A stretch of 64,000 nucleotides of DNA from Pseudomonas abieticivorans (GTDB taxonomy: Bacteria > Pseudomonadota > Gammaproteobacteria > Pseudomonadales > Pseudomonadaceae), in assembly GCF_023509015.1 (NCBI RefSeq), contig NZ_CP094975.1:69501-133500 (forward strand), read 5' to 3'. Positions 45,988 to 55,061 of the stretch are shown piece after piece. The notes under the pieces were generated by a model. That model saw nothing but the letters and a program-made list of their open reading frames with translations. It was not told the DNA's origin and ran no database searches. A program made the translations under genes and the position numbers. Numbering within the stretch: the first letter of the stretch is position 1; each line of letters begins with the position of its first letter.

Positions 45988-47103
45988 ATGACCCCACTCA
46001 AGATCGGCATCATCGGCGCGGGCATTGGCGGCCTGTGTGCGGCCATCGCCCTGCTGCGCGCCGGCCACGACGTGCAGGTGTTCGAACAGGCCAAGGCGTT
46101 CATGCGCGTGGGTGCCGACATCAACCTGACCCCCAACGCGGTCAAGGCCCTGGACGGCCTGGGCGTGGGCCCGGCGATCCGTGAACGCGCCGCGCGGCCC
46201 ACCCACCGCATCAGCCGGTTGTGGGACAGTGGCGAAGAAACTTCGCGCCTGGAAATGGCCGACGCTGCCGAGCGCCAATACGGCGCGCCGCAATTGACCA
46301 TCCACCGCGCCGATTTGCTCAGCGCCCTGGCCGCCGCGTTCCCACTGCAGCGCATCCAGTTCGGCAAACGCGCCGAAGTGATCGATGCCCAGGGGCGTTG
46401 CGTGCAGTTCACCGATGGCAGCCGTGCCCAATTCGACTTGCTGGTGGGGGCCGACGGCATTCACTCGGCCGTGCGCACGGCGATGTTTGGTGCCGAGCAA
46501 CCGCGCTTCACCGGGGTGGTGGCCTATCGCGCCGTGGTGCCGGCCGCAAGCGTAGCCCAAGTGCCGAACATCCAGGCTTTTACCAAATGGTGGGGGCCCA
46601 ACCCACAGAGCCAGATCGTGACCTTCCCGCTGAACCGTGGCGAAGACATCTTTATTTTCGCCACCACCGCCCAAGCCAGCTGGCACCTGGAAAGCTGGAC
46701 CACGCCGGGCAGTGTGGATGAACTGCGCGAGCAGTATGCCGATTTTCACCCCGATGCCCGCGCCCTGCTGAGCGCTTGCGACGAGGTGCTCAAGACCGCC
46801 CTGTACGAACGCGACCCCCTGCCCCACTGGGCGGCCAATGGCCTGGCCCTGCTGGGTGACGCCTGCCACCCGATGATGCCGTTCATGGCCCAGGGCGCGG
46901 GGCAAGCGATCGAGGATGGTGTGGTGTTGGCACGAGCGCTGGCCGATGGCGCCGACCTGGACGGCGCCTTGGCGCGCTACCAGGCCGCACGCCTGGACCG
47001 CGCGAGCCGCATCCAGATCGGCTCGCGCGGCAACCAGTGGCTCAAGGACGGTGGCAATGGCGATTGGGTGTATGGCTATGACGCCTGGGCGGTGGCGATC
47101 TAA
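45988..47103 (+). CDS. FAD-dependent aromatic-ring monooxygenase (salicylate/6-hydroxynicotinate type)
   Basis: This 371-aa group A flavoprotein hydroxylase has the FAD motif IGIIGAGIGGLCAAIALLRAGHDV, the NADPH/FAD motif LLVGADGIHSAVR and the GD motif LLGDACHPMMPFMAQGAGQAIEDG. The C-terminus DWVYGYDAW resembles 6-hydroxynicotinate 3-monooxygenase NicC. The true substrate is unknown. The ATG at 45988 begins right at the flavin fold; an ATG at 45931 overlaps the inverted repeat and is less likely. It converges on phnX. Confidence 0.85.
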   Translation: MTPLKIGIIGAGIGGLCAAIALLRAGHDVQVFEQAKAFMRVGADINLTPNAVKALDGLGVGPAIRERAARPTHRISRLWDSGEETSRLEMADAAERQYGAPQLTIHRADLLSALAAAFPLQRIQFGKRAEVIDAQGRCVQFTDGSRAQFDLLVGADGIHSAVRTAMFGAEQPRFTGVVAYRAVVPAASVAQVPNIQAFTKWWGPNPQSQIVTFPLNRGEDIFIFATTAQASWHLESWTTPGSVDELREQYADFHPDARALLSACDEVLKTALYERDPLPHWAANGLALLGDACHPMMPFMAQGAGQAIEDGVVLARALADGADLDGALARYQAARLDRASRIQIGSRGNQWLKDGGNGDWVYGYDAWAVAI

Positions 47104-47115
47104 ACGCCTGCCCCC

Positions 47116-47943
47116 TTAGCTACCTTGCGGCATCTCGCCCCGTGCCAGCCGGGCGTTGATCTCGTCGATCACCGCCGGCAAGTCGGCGATGGTGTCGATC
47201 AGGTAGTGCGGGCGCGAGCCTTCGAACATCTGGCTGATGCGCTCGCGCTCCAGGCTCAACGCCTCGGCCGGCAGGGCCTTGAACTGCGCGTAAGTCAGCC
47301 CCAGCGCGTTGCCCGAACAGGTCAGTGCCACGGTCCACATGCCTGCCTTGCGCCCCTCCAGGATGCCTGGCCAGGTGTCGTCCACCTTCACGCAGGCGGC
47401 CACGTCGTCCACGCCCAGGGCGATCACATTGGCCAGGGCTTGCGCCGGGTAGGGTCGGCCGTTGGGCACTTGATCGGTGGCCACCACATGATCGGCGACG
47501 TAGCCGTTGCTGCGCGCCAACTCCACCACCTTGGCCATCACCACGGCCGGGTAGCCGGAGCAAGAGCCGATTTTAAGCCCCTGCTCGCGCAACTGGGCAA
47601 TGGCCTGCAAGGCACCGGGGATCAGCGCCGAATGCTCGGCAATTTTCTCGATCTGCAAGGGCATGAAGCGGTTGTAGAGCGCCGTCACATCATCGTCACT
47701 GGGCAGGCGAGCGAACGCTGCGCGATAGCGCTCGGCGATCTGCGGCTGGTTGCACAGGGTGCGGATGTGGTCCCACTTGCCCATGCCCATGGGGCCCCGC
47801 GCCTCCTCCAGCGACACCGCCACGCCAAACTCGGCAAAGGCCTCGACAAAGATCTGCGTGGGCGCGAACGAGCCGAAGTCGACCACGGTGCCGGCCCAGT
47901 CCAATACCACCGCTTGCAGGCGATCAGGGGTTTGGTAATTCAT
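47116..47943 (-). CDS. phnX: Phosphonoacetaldehyde hydrolase (phosphonatase)
   Basis: This 275-aa HAD enzyme cleaves phosphonoacetaldehyde to acetaldehyde and phosphate. Nucleophile Asp15 is in [17 protein letters not shown], and Lys56 in [12 protein letters not shown] is the Schiff-base lysine that separates PhnX from other HAD enzymes. SGYP and [12 protein letters not shown] complete the active site. It is the last gene of a leftward phosphonate cluster that lacks the usual partner, 2-aminoethylphosphonate transaminase PhnW. Confidence 0.95.
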   Translation of the reverse strand: MNYQTPDRLQAVVLDWAGTVVDFGSFAPTQIFVEAFAEFGVAVSLEEARGPMGMGKWDHIRTLCNQPQIAERYRAAFARLPSDDDVTALYNRFMPLQIEKIAEHSALIPGALQAIAQLREQGLKIGSCSGYPAVVMAKVVELARSNGYVADHVVATDQVPNGRPYPAQALANVIALGVDDVAACVKVDDTWPGILEGRKAGMWTVALTCSGNALGLTYAQFKALPAEALSLERERISQMFEGSRPHYLIDTIADLPAVIDEINARLARGEMPQGS

Positions 47944-48015
47944 AGCGTTACTCCAGTTTCATAGGGATGAGTGAGGCCCGCCCTTGCACCCAAGGCACGG
48001 GCAAAAAACTACGGT

Positions 48016-48891
48016 TCAGGCGTCTGGCGGCGGGCCGCAGGCGTCCAGCAATTGCGCAATGATCGGACGGTTGCGTCGCACCGCCAGGCAGCACAGGAAG
48101 TAGCGGATGTGAAACGGCTGCTCGATGAAGGGCACCGACGTGGTGCCCGGCTGGTCGGCGTATTCCACCGCGGCCACAAAACCGATGCCGATGCCCTGCA
48201 CCACCGCGTGCACGATCGCTTCGCGGCTGTTGAGTTGCATCACGCAGTTCAGCGCCACGCCGTGCTTGAGGCAGCCCTCCTCCACCAGTTGGCGGGTGCG
48301 CGACGCCGGCTCGCGCAGCACCAGCGGTTGGCCGCCGATGTCATGGATACTGATCGCGCTGCGGCTGGCCCAGGGATGGTCGTCGCGCACCACGGCCAGG
48401 ATCGGATAGGTGCGATACAGCCCTGCACTCAAGCGATGATCAAACGAGGACAAGGCCAGGATCGCGATATCGATGTCGAAGTTGTACAACCGCTCCAGGG
48501 TTTGCGCCTCGGAAGTGAACGAGGGCTCCAAGTCGACCTCCGGGTACTGTTGCATCAAGGCGTAGGTCAGGCTCATGGCAATGGGCGGCGACACCGCGCC
48601 AATGCGCAACATACCTTCCTTGCGTTGGCTGAAGCGCTGCAACAGCTGCACCGCTTCATCTTCCTGGCCAAAGATGCCCTGGGTGATCTCGTACAGCTTA
48701 TGCCCCGCGGCGCTCAACTGGATCACCCGGCCATTGCGGTGAAACAGCTCCACGGAGAACTTCTTTTCCAGCGCGCTGACCTGCTCGCTGACCGTGGGCT
48801 GGCCCACGCACAAGTACTGCGCGGCCAAGGTGAAGCTGCCCGTCTTGGCCACCGCGTGAAACGAGCGCAACCATTTGTGGTACTGATACAT
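48016..48891 (-). CDS. LysR-type regulator of the phosphonate cluster
   Basis: This 291-aa regulator has an N-terminal helix-turn-helix (LRSFHAVAKTGSFTLAAQYLCVGQPTVSEQVSALEKKF) and a LysR substrate domain. The motif REPASRTRQLVEEGCLKHG resembles regulators found beside phnX in other pseudomonads. It lies within the cluster between the transporter and phnX genes, with gaps of 41 and 72 bases, all on the same strand. It likely senses a phosphonate intermediate. Confidence 0.88.
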   Translation of the reverse strand: MYQYHKWLRSFHAVAKTGSFTLAAQYLCVGQPTVSEQVSALEKKFSVELFHRNGRVIQLSAAGHKLYEITQGIFGQEDEAVQLLQRFSQRKEGMLRIGAVSPPIAMSLTYALMQQYPEVDLEPSFTSEAQTLERLYNFDIDIAILALSSFDHRLSAGLYRTYPILAVVRDDHPWASRSAISIHDIGGQPLVLREPASRTRQLVEEGCLKHGVALNCVMQLNSREAIVHAVVQGIGIGFVAAVEYADQPGTTSVPFIEQPFHIRYFLCCLAVRRNRPIIAQLLDACGPPPDA

Positions 48892-48932
48892 AAGGGCTTC
48901 CCGAACGCTTTTTTATCAGTGTGGACCCAGGC

Positions 48933-50228
48933 TCAACGCCTGACGAACAACGCGACAAAGGCACTGCACAGGCAACTGCAGGTCACCACGATAAAGATCA
49001 GCGAAGTATTGCCGGTGCTGTCAAGCATGCGCCCGATCAAGGGCTCGGCCAGGCCTGCGAACAGGTACGAGGAAAAGTTCATCACCCCGGTGGCGGTACC
49101 GGCACGTTTGGCGCCGACCAGGTCCGGGCACAAGGCCCAAAAGCTGGACGCCGGGCCATAGACGAAGAACCCGCACAGAAACAGCGCGATCAGCCCCACC
49201 GGGCTGTGAGCCGGCAGGCTCCACATCCACAGGCTGGTCAGCGCACCCAGGAACATGTACAGCATGATTGCCAGGTAGCGTTTGGAGCCAAACAGCTTGT
49301 CCGACACCCAGCCATTGCTCAGGGCACCGATCGCCATGCCCACGGGCAGCGCCACGGTGATCCACTTGGGGTCGACCCAGCTCTCGCCTTTCTGCCAGTT
49401 GGCGCCGAGAAAGTGCACCGGCACCCACACGATCAGGCCGTAGCGCGCGGCGTTCTGAAAGCCCAGCGACACGGCGGCAATCAGCAACCGCACGTTTTTC
49501 AACACGGCCTTGTAGCGCTGCGCCGAGGTCTCTTCTTGCTCATGGGCAACTTCGTGGGCCTTGTCTTCGGCATTGGCCACGCCAGTGTCGGCCAGGGGTT
49601 CGAAGCCCAGGTCCTGCGGCCGCTCGCGGGCCACCAGGTAGAAGGTGATGCCGCCTGCCAGCATCAGCAGCACCGGCAGGCGGAAGATCCAGCGCCATTC
49701 CAGGTGCAACACTTCCAGCACCACCACCGAGGTCACGTAGGACAGCACCGAGGCGCAGCCGGCGGCAAACACATAGAAGCCGTAGACCCGGCCGCGCTCG
49801 CCGGCACTCCACCAGTTGGAAATCAACCGGCTGCCCGGCGCCCAACCCAGCGCCTGAAAATAGCCGTTGATACCCCAGGGCAGGATCAGGCTGCCAAAGC
49901 CACCGGCAAAACTGGTGGTCCAGTTGGCCGCGCACGACAGCACCGCGCCCAGGGTCATGATGCGCCGCCCGCCAAACTTGTCGGCCAGGTTGCCGTTGAT
50001 GGCCTGGCCGACAGCGTATGACCACAACATGGCGCTGGAGGCCCAGCCCAGGGTTTCCTTGGTCAAGCCGAATTCAGCCTGGATGCCGGGGATGGCAAAC
50101 CCGAAGGTTTGCCGGCCGGTGTAGAAAAACAGGTAGCAGAACATGGCGGCCAGCAGCATGCGCCACTGGGCCACGCGAAACGCAGACATCGGTACGGCAA
50201 CACCTGACAGGCTATTGGTATGATTCAT
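48933..50228 (-). CDS. Major facilitator, organophosphate:phosphate antiporter (GlpT/OPA) type
   Basis: This 431-aa protein has 12 membrane segments. The OPA signature YLFFYTGRQTFGFAIPGIQAEFGLTKETLGW is near the N-terminus, and GINGYFQALGWAPGSRLISNWWSAGERGRVYG follows. OPA members import phosphorylated metabolites in exchange for phosphate. In this cluster a phosphonate such as a phosphonoalkanoate or hydroxyalkylphosphonate is the likely cargo. That gives the locus two importers, ABC and antiporter. Confidence 0.85.
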   Translation of the reverse strand: MNHTNSLSGVAVPMSAFRVAQWRMLLAAMFCYLFFYTGRQTFGFAIPGIQAEFGLTKETLGWASSAMLWSYAVGQAINGNLADKFGGRRIMTLGAVLSCAANWTTSFAGGFGSLILPWGINGYFQALGWAPGSRLISNWWSAGERGRVYGFYVFAAGCASVLSYVTSVVVLEVLHLEWRWIFRLPVLLMLAGGITFYLVARERPQDLGFEPLADTGVANAEDKAHEVAHEQEETSAQRYKAVLKNVRLLIAAVSLGFQNAARYGLIVWVPVHFLGANWQKGESWVDPKWITVALPVGMAIGALSNGWVSDKLFGSKRYLAIMLYMFLGALTSLWMWSLPAHSPVGLIALFLCGFFVYGPASSFWALCPDLVGAKRAGTATGVMNFSSYLFAGLAEPLIGRMLDSTGNTSLIFIVVTCSCLCSAFVALFVRR

Positions 50229-50332
50229 GGCGTTTTTCCTTTTTGTACGCGCCCTCTGGCCGCAGCCAGGGAGCCGGCACTCTTTATCGGTGCAACAGGA
50301 AACAGAACGACCGTAGGGTCGCCCGCAGGGCT

Positions 50333-51424
50333 TCAGGCGGCGTGCGCGCCGATGAAGTTTTTGCCACGGGCACCCTGTAGAGCGTAGGCGATCATGGCTT
50401 GGGCCTCAGCGTCGGCGACGCCGTAGTCGGCAAATTCGGTCTTCACCCCCAGGCTGTGCAGAAAGTCGCGCAGGCGTGCCTGGGCTTGCTGCTGGTCGGG
50501 GCCGAAGACCTTCTGCAGCGCCTGGTCGCGCGCGCTGTCGCGCCCCCAGGCCAGGCCCAATACCAACGGCAAGGTGAACGAGCAGGCAATGCCGTGGGGC
50601 AGGCCGTGGCGCAAGGTCATTTCGTAGGAAATGGAGTGCGCCAGCGCGGTCTTGGTGTTGGAGAACGCCATGCCCGCCTTCAGCGCCGCCAGCGCCATGC
50701 GCCCGCGCAGTGCCCGGTTGCCCAGGTCCAGGCGAAGTTTGGGCAGGCAGTCCAAAATGTCCTCGATGGCAGAGGTGGCGAAGGTGTCGGAGAGTGGGTT
50801 GGCGTTCACGTTCCAGATCGCTTCCAGGGCGTGGGACAGCGCATCCAGCCCCGTCGAGACGGTGACCCCGGCAGGCACGGTGAGCATCAGGTCCGGGTCG
50901 ACGATGGCCGCTTTCGGCCAGGTGCAGTCCAGCTGCAAGGAGTATTTTTTCTGCTGCTCGGTGTCCCAGATCGTTGCCCAAGGGGTCACTTCGCTGCCGG
51001 TACCGGCGGTGGTGGGCGCCGCGATCAGGGTTTTGCTGCGCACCGGCACAAAGGGTTTGCCCAAGGCCAAGAGCCCCAGCAGCTCATCGAACTGGCCCGA
51101 CTCGGTGCCCACGATCAGTGCCTTGGCGGTATCGATGGCACTGCCACCGCCCAGGGCCAGCACCACGTCGCACTCGCCGGCCTCGGCCCAGAACCGCTGG
51201 TAGGTGCCGCGCAACTGGGCGACGTCGGGGTTGGGTTGCACGTCTTCGACCACGTACGTGAGGCGCTCGCCCAACAACGCCTGCACCTGGTCGACGAGGC
51301 CCAGGCCGCGGGCCTCGGGGAAGGTCACCAAGGCCACCGTCTGGCCCTCGGTGAGCGTGCGCACCTGGCTTAGGCTGCCACTGCCGAAGCAGGTCACCAC
51401 CGGGTTATGGAAATGAGCAGGCAT
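50333..51424 (-). CDS. Iron-containing alcohol dehydrogenase, phosphonoacetaldehyde reductase-like
   Basis: This 363-aa group III dehydrogenase has the nucleotide motif LALGGGSAIDTAKA, TAGTGSEVTPWATIWD, and metal ligands in GLDALSHALEA, AHSISYE and HGLPHGIACS. It resembles PhpC-type enzymes that interconvert phosphonoacetaldehyde and 2-hydroxyethylphosphonate. Next to phnX, it would more plausibly oxidise the hydroxyphosphonate to feed the hydrolase. The ATG at 51424 has AAGGGA 6 bases upstream; a longer frame start is not supported. The direction in vivo is inference. Confidence 0.82.
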   Translation of the reverse strand: MPAHFHNPVVTCFGSGSLSQVRTLTEGQTVALVTFPEARGLGLVDQVQALLGERLTYVVEDVQPNPDVAQLRGTYQRFWAEAGECDVVLALGGGSAIDTAKALIVGTESGQFDELLGLLALGKPFVPVRSKTLIAAPTTAGTGSEVTPWATIWDTEQQKKYSLQLDCTWPKAAIVDPDLMLTVPAGVTVSTGLDALSHALEAIWNVNANPLSDTFATSAIEDILDCLPKLRLDLGNRALRGRMALAALKAGMAFSNTKTALAHSISYEMTLRHGLPHGIACSFTLPLVLGLAWGRDSARDQALQKVFGPDQQQAQARLRDFLHSLGVKTEFADYGVADAEAQAMIAYALQGARGKNFIGAHAA

Positions 51425-51574
51425 GATGTTTCCCTTATTGTTGTTGTGGGGTGTGGTCATAGTCATGGCCTTCGAGGTTTTGCTCAAATCGATTGATTGT
51501 GTGTTTGCATCGGCCAAACCGATACACGGCTGCTGGCCCAACGAGGCGCTGTTCAAAAGTAGGGCTCCATGAAG

Positions 51575-52396
51575 TCAGTGGCGATGGGCGCCTTGGATAC
51601 GGCGGCGCAGTTGGCTGGACACCAGGTCTGCGAGCACCACCATGACCGTGATGACGATGATGCAACTGGCCGTCTCGGGGTACTTGAACAGCTTCAGGCT
51701 ACTGATCAGCTCGAAGCCCAAGCCGCCCGCCCCCACCATGCCCAGCACCGTGGCCGAGCGCAGGTTGACTTCGAAGCGATACAGCACCACGGCGATCCAG
51801 GCGGTGATGACTTGCGGCAACACGCCAAACACGATCACCTGCAAGGGTCGTGCACCGGTGGCCTGCAGCGCCTCGATCGGGCCCTGGTCGATTTCCTCGA
51901 TGCTGTCGGCGAAGAACTTGCCCAACATGCCCACGCCATGCAGCGCCAGCGCCAGCACGCCGGGGAATGGCCCAAGCCCCACTGCCGAGACAAAAACCAG
52001 GGCCAGGATCAACTCGTTGATGCTGCGGATAACGTTGAGCAGTTGCCGGGTGCCGGCGTACAGCCAGCGGTTGCCTTGCAGGTTGCGCGCCGCCAGGAAG
52101 GCCAGCGGCACCGCCAGCACGATCCCCAGCAAGGTGCCCCACAGGGCGATCTGCAAGGTTTCCAGCGCCGGCTGCCAAAGCGCCGGCAGGATGCTCAGGT
52201 CTGGCGGCAACGAGCGCTGGATAAAGTCGCCGATCTGCGGCAAGCCCTGGCTCAGTTCACTCAGGCTCAACTGCGCGCCCTGGGCGCTCCAGTGCAACAC
52301 GTACGCCGCAATCAGCAGCAAACTGACCACCCGCAGCCAGCCTCGCGAGGAGTCCGGCGTATTCACCAGCCATTGATAACGCTGTTCAAGGTTCAT
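51575..52396 (-). CDS. phnE: Phosphonate ABC transporter permease
   Basis: This 273-aa inner-membrane permease has six hydrophobic segments and the PhnE-type motifs RSINELILALVFVSAVGLGPFPGVLALALHGVG and ALQATGARPLQVIVFGVLPQ (EAA loop). The start ATG overlaps the phnC stop by one base (TGATG). It is a single permease, probably acting as a homodimer. Confidence 0.92.
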   Translation of the reverse strand: MNLEQRYQWLVNTPDSSRGWLRVVSLLLIAAYVLHWSAQGAQLSLSELSQGLPQIGDFIQRSLPPDLSILPALWQPALETLQIALWGTLLGIVLAVPLAFLAARNLQGNRWLYAGTRQLLNVIRSINELILALVFVSAVGLGPFPGVLALALHGVGMLGKFFADSIEEIDQGPIEALQATGARPLQVIVFGVLPQVITAWIAVVLYRFEVNLRSATVLGMVGAGGLGFELISSLKLFKYPETASCIIVITVMVVLADLVSSQLRRRIQGAHRH

Positions 52397-53193
52397 CAGG
52401 CAGCCCCCTCCGTCATCCATTGCACAGGCGCAGGCAGCGCCCCGACGTCTGCCGCAGTGAGCGGGTCGGCGGTGGCGTAGATACGTGCCAACGCCGCCTC
52501 GTCCAGCGCCTGCGGCCCGCCGTCGAACACCAAGCGGCCATGGGCCAGGCCGACGATGCGGTCGGCAAATTCGCAGGCCAGGTCCACCTGGTGCAGGTTG
52601 CAAACCACAGTAATGCCCAGTTGCCGAGTGGCGTCGCGCAGGTACTGCATCACCAACCGGGCGGTCTTGGGGTCCAGGCTTGCGACCGGCTCGTCGGCCA
52701 GAATCACTTTGGGCCGCTGCGCCAGCGCACGGGCGATGCCCACCCGCTGCAGTTGCCCGCCCGACAACGAATCGGCGCGGGCGCACGCCTTGTGTTCAAG
52801 TTCCACGTGGCGCAGGCAACTCATTGCCAATTCCACGTCAGTGCGGCTGAACAGCTGCAACACCGAGCTTAAGGTTTGCACCGAGCCCAGCCGCCCGGTC
52901 AGTACATTCTTGAGCACCGACAGGCGTGGCACCACGTTGTGGTGCTGGAAAATCATCGCCACCTGGCGGCGCAGCTGGCGTTGATGGTCGCGGCGCATGG
53001 CGTCGATGCCAGCGATCACCAGCTCGCCACTGTCGGCCTGGGCCAGGCGGTTCATGCAGCGCAACAAGGTGGACTTGCCCGCGCCGGACGGCCCCAGCAC
53101 CACCACGAATTCACCGGCCTGCACCTGCAGGTCAATGCCGCGCAGCACGCGGTTGTCGCCGTAGCGCTGGGTCAGTTGCCGCACCCGGATCAT
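52396..53193 (-). CDS. phnC: Phosphonate ABC transporter ATP-binding protein
   Basis: This 265-aa ATPase has Walker A GPSGAGKST at residues 34-42, signature LSGGQLQRVGIARAL and Walker B VILADEPVASLD. FQHHNVVPRLSVLKNVLTGRLG is the PhnC-type stretch between. It overlaps phnD by four bases and phnE by one, so all three importer subunits are translationally coupled. Confidence 0.94.
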   Translation of the reverse strand: MIRVRQLTQRYGDNRVLRGIDLQVQAGEFVVVLGPSGAGKSTLLRCMNRLAQADSGELVIAGIDAMRRDHQRQLRRQVAMIFQHHNVVPRLSVLKNVLTGRLGSVQTLSSVLQLFSRTDVELAMSCLRHVELEHKACARADSLSGGQLQRVGIARALAQRPKVILADEPVASLDPKTARLVMQYLRDATRQLGITVVCNLHQVDLACEFADRIVGLAHGRLVFDGGPQALDEAALARIYATADPLTAADVGALPAPVQWMTEGAA

Positions 53194-54059
53194 TTCAGGC
53201 TCCGCAGGTCGACCTTGAGCACGGTGGCGGTGTTACGCACTACGTCGTAGGCCGCATCGGTAGTCGGTTGGAAGCCGTTGAGCATGCCCTGGTCGCCCCA
53301 CGGCACATCCTTGATCGAAGCCATGGCGGCGGCCAGCTTCTGCTTGAGCGCGGGGTCCAGCGCCTGGCGCCAGACCATCGGCGACTCCGGAATGTCGGCC
53401 GACGACCAGACCACCTGGAAGTCGTCCTGCTTGACCAGGCCCTGGGCCACCGCGGCGGCAAAAATACGGTCGGCCACCGCGGCGGCGTCGACCTTGTGGT
53501 TGGCCACTGCCAGGATGCTGGCATCGTGGGAGCCGGAAAATATCACCCGCGAAAACAGCGTGTCCGGCTTCAAGCCGGCGCTTTCAAGGCCCGCCTTGGG
53601 GAACAGGTGGCCAGAGGCCGAGGTGGGGTCGACAAAGGCGAAGGTGTGGCCCTTGAGGTCGGCCAGGGTGTTGATGCCGCTGTCTTTGCGCGCCAGGATC
53701 TGGCTGTGGTAAGCGCTGGTACCGGCCTTGCGGGTGACGGCCACGGCGAACGCATCCACGCCGGCCATCTGGTGGGCCAGCACGTAGGAAAACGGACCCA
53801 GGTACGCCACGTCCAGCTTGCCGGCGCGTAACGCTTCGATCACACCGTTGTAGTCGGTGGCAACGAAGGGTTTGACCGGCATGCCGAGTTTTTCCGAGAG
53901 CTGGGCCAGCACCTGCTGGCTGCTCTGGATCATCGATTGCGAATCTTCGGAAGGAATCAGGCCGATGCGCAACACCTCCTCGGCGCTGGCAAGGGGGGTG
54001 ACCAGCAAAGGCAGCAGGCTGAAGCTGGCCAGACGCAGCAAATGGGCGATAGGTTTCAT
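53190..54059 (-). CDS. phnD: Phosphonate ABC transporter periplasmic binding protein
   Basis: This 289-aa binding protein has a signal peptide ending near LASA-EEVL. The mature start LRIGLIPSEDSQSMIQSSQQ, the LDVAYLGPFSYVLAHQMAG stretch and the SASGHLFPKAGLESAG segment match PhnD, where such residues bind the phosphonate head. It is first in the leftward cluster, behind the divergent promoter shared with a LysR gene. Confidence 0.93.
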   Translation of the reverse strand: MKPIAHLLRLASFSLLPLLVTPLASAEEVLRIGLIPSEDSQSMIQSSQQVLAQLSEKLGMPVKPFVATDYNGVIEALRAGKLDVAYLGPFSYVLAHQMAGVDAFAVAVTRKAGTSAYHSQILARKDSGINTLADLKGHTFAFVDPTSASGHLFPKAGLESAGLKPDTLFSRVIFSGSHDASILAVANHKVDAAAVADRIFAAAVAQGLVKQDDFQVVWSSADIPESPMVWRQALDPALKQKLAAAMASIKDVPWGDQGMLNGFQPTTDAAYDVVRNTATVLKVDLRSLK

Positions 54060-54102
54060 GGCATTCCCGGCAAGGTGGGTGGAGGTGCCCCTAACCTAGA
54101 AG

Positions 54103-54114
54103 TGTCACGTGACA
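54103..54114. promoter_or_regulatory. Palindrome in the divergent phnD / LysR promoter
   Basis: TGTCAC-GTGACA is a perfect 12-base palindrome in the 111-base divergent region, 43 bases upstream of phnD. A second AT-rich element with LysR-like form (TTCAATATGCAA) lies at about 54127-54138. Either could be the regulator's site. Confidence 0.5.
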
Positions 54115-54170
54115 GTCACGCTATCGATTCAATATGCAATTACCGACAAAACTATTGATGGAAGCTATGG

Positions 54171-55061
54171 ATGTCCACGACCAAACTACGCACCTTCCTG
54201 GCGGTGGCGCGCCACGGCAGCTTCAGCGCCGGTGCCCGCGCCCTGGGCATCAGCCAGCCCACCGCGACCACGCAAATCCAGGTGTTGGAGCGCGACTACA
54301 ACGTGGAACTGTTTCACCGCCGCGGCCGGCGCCTGGAACTGTCGGCGGCCGGCCGGCAGTTGCTGCCCATTGCCCAGCAATTGGGGGTGCTGGAGCTGGA
54401 AGCGTTCAACCTGCTGCGCGATTGCGGCAAGCTCAACCGCGGCCAGTTGAAGATCGGCGCAGTGGGGCCGTTTCACGTGATCGAGATGGTGGATGCTTAC
54501 CGCAGCGCGTACCCGCAGATCGACATCTCGATACGCATCGGCAACTCGGCGACGGTATTGGCAGACCTGGCCAACTACGTGACCGACGTCGGCGTGCTGG
54601 CCGGCCTTCATGACGACCCGGCGTTTTGCACGCACCTGTATGCAAGCCATCCGGTCATCCTGTTCGTAAACGTCGACCACCCCTTGGCGCGCTTTGACGA
54701 AGTGCCGCTGCAGGCGCTACAAGGCCAGCCGCTGTTGAGCCGGGAAACCGGCTCCACCACCCGCCTGGCGCTGGACAAGGCGTTGGCCGAGCACGACGTG
54801 ACGCCGCGCCGCGTGATGGAGATCGGCAGCCGCGAAGCGTTGCGCGAGGCGGTGATCCGCGGCATCGGCCTGGGCGCGGTGTCCCAGGCCGAGTTCATCC
54901 CCGACCCGCACCTGAAGGCCATTCGCTTGGCCGGCGACCCGGTTACCACCCACACCTACCTGTATTACCTGGCCGAGCGCGGCACCAGCCAGATCATTGC
55001 CTCGTTCGCCGCCGCCACCCATGCCGCCAGCGCCAGGCGTCAAACCGCCACGGCCACCTGA
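54171..55061 (+). CDS. LysR-type regulator, divergent from phnD
   Basis: This 296-aa regulator has the helix-turn-helix LRTFLAVARHGSFSAGARALGISQPTATTQIQVLERDYN. An effector domain (IGAVGPFHVIEMVDAYRSAYPQIDISI) contains the SRETGSTTRLALDKAL motif, similar in form to the regulator at 48016-48891. The two are distant paralogues flanking the importer, dehydrogenase and transporter genes. Its position divergent from phnD is classical for LysR control of the adjacent operon. Its 3' end overlaps the next gene by 22 bases. Confidence 0.9.
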   Translation: MSTTKLRTFLAVARHGSFSAGARALGISQPTATTQIQVLERDYNVELFHRRGRRLELSAAGRQLLPIAQQLGVLELEAFNLLRDCGKLNRGQLKIGAVGPFHVIEMVDAYRSAYPQIDISIRIGNSATVLADLANYVTDVGVLAGLHDDPAFCTHLYASHPVILFVNVDHPLARFDEVPLQALQGQPLLSRETGSTTRLALDKALAEHDVTPRRVMEIGSREALREAVIRGIGLGAVSQAEFIPDPHLKAIRLAGDPVTTHTYLYYLAERGTSQIIASFAAATHAASARRQTATAT

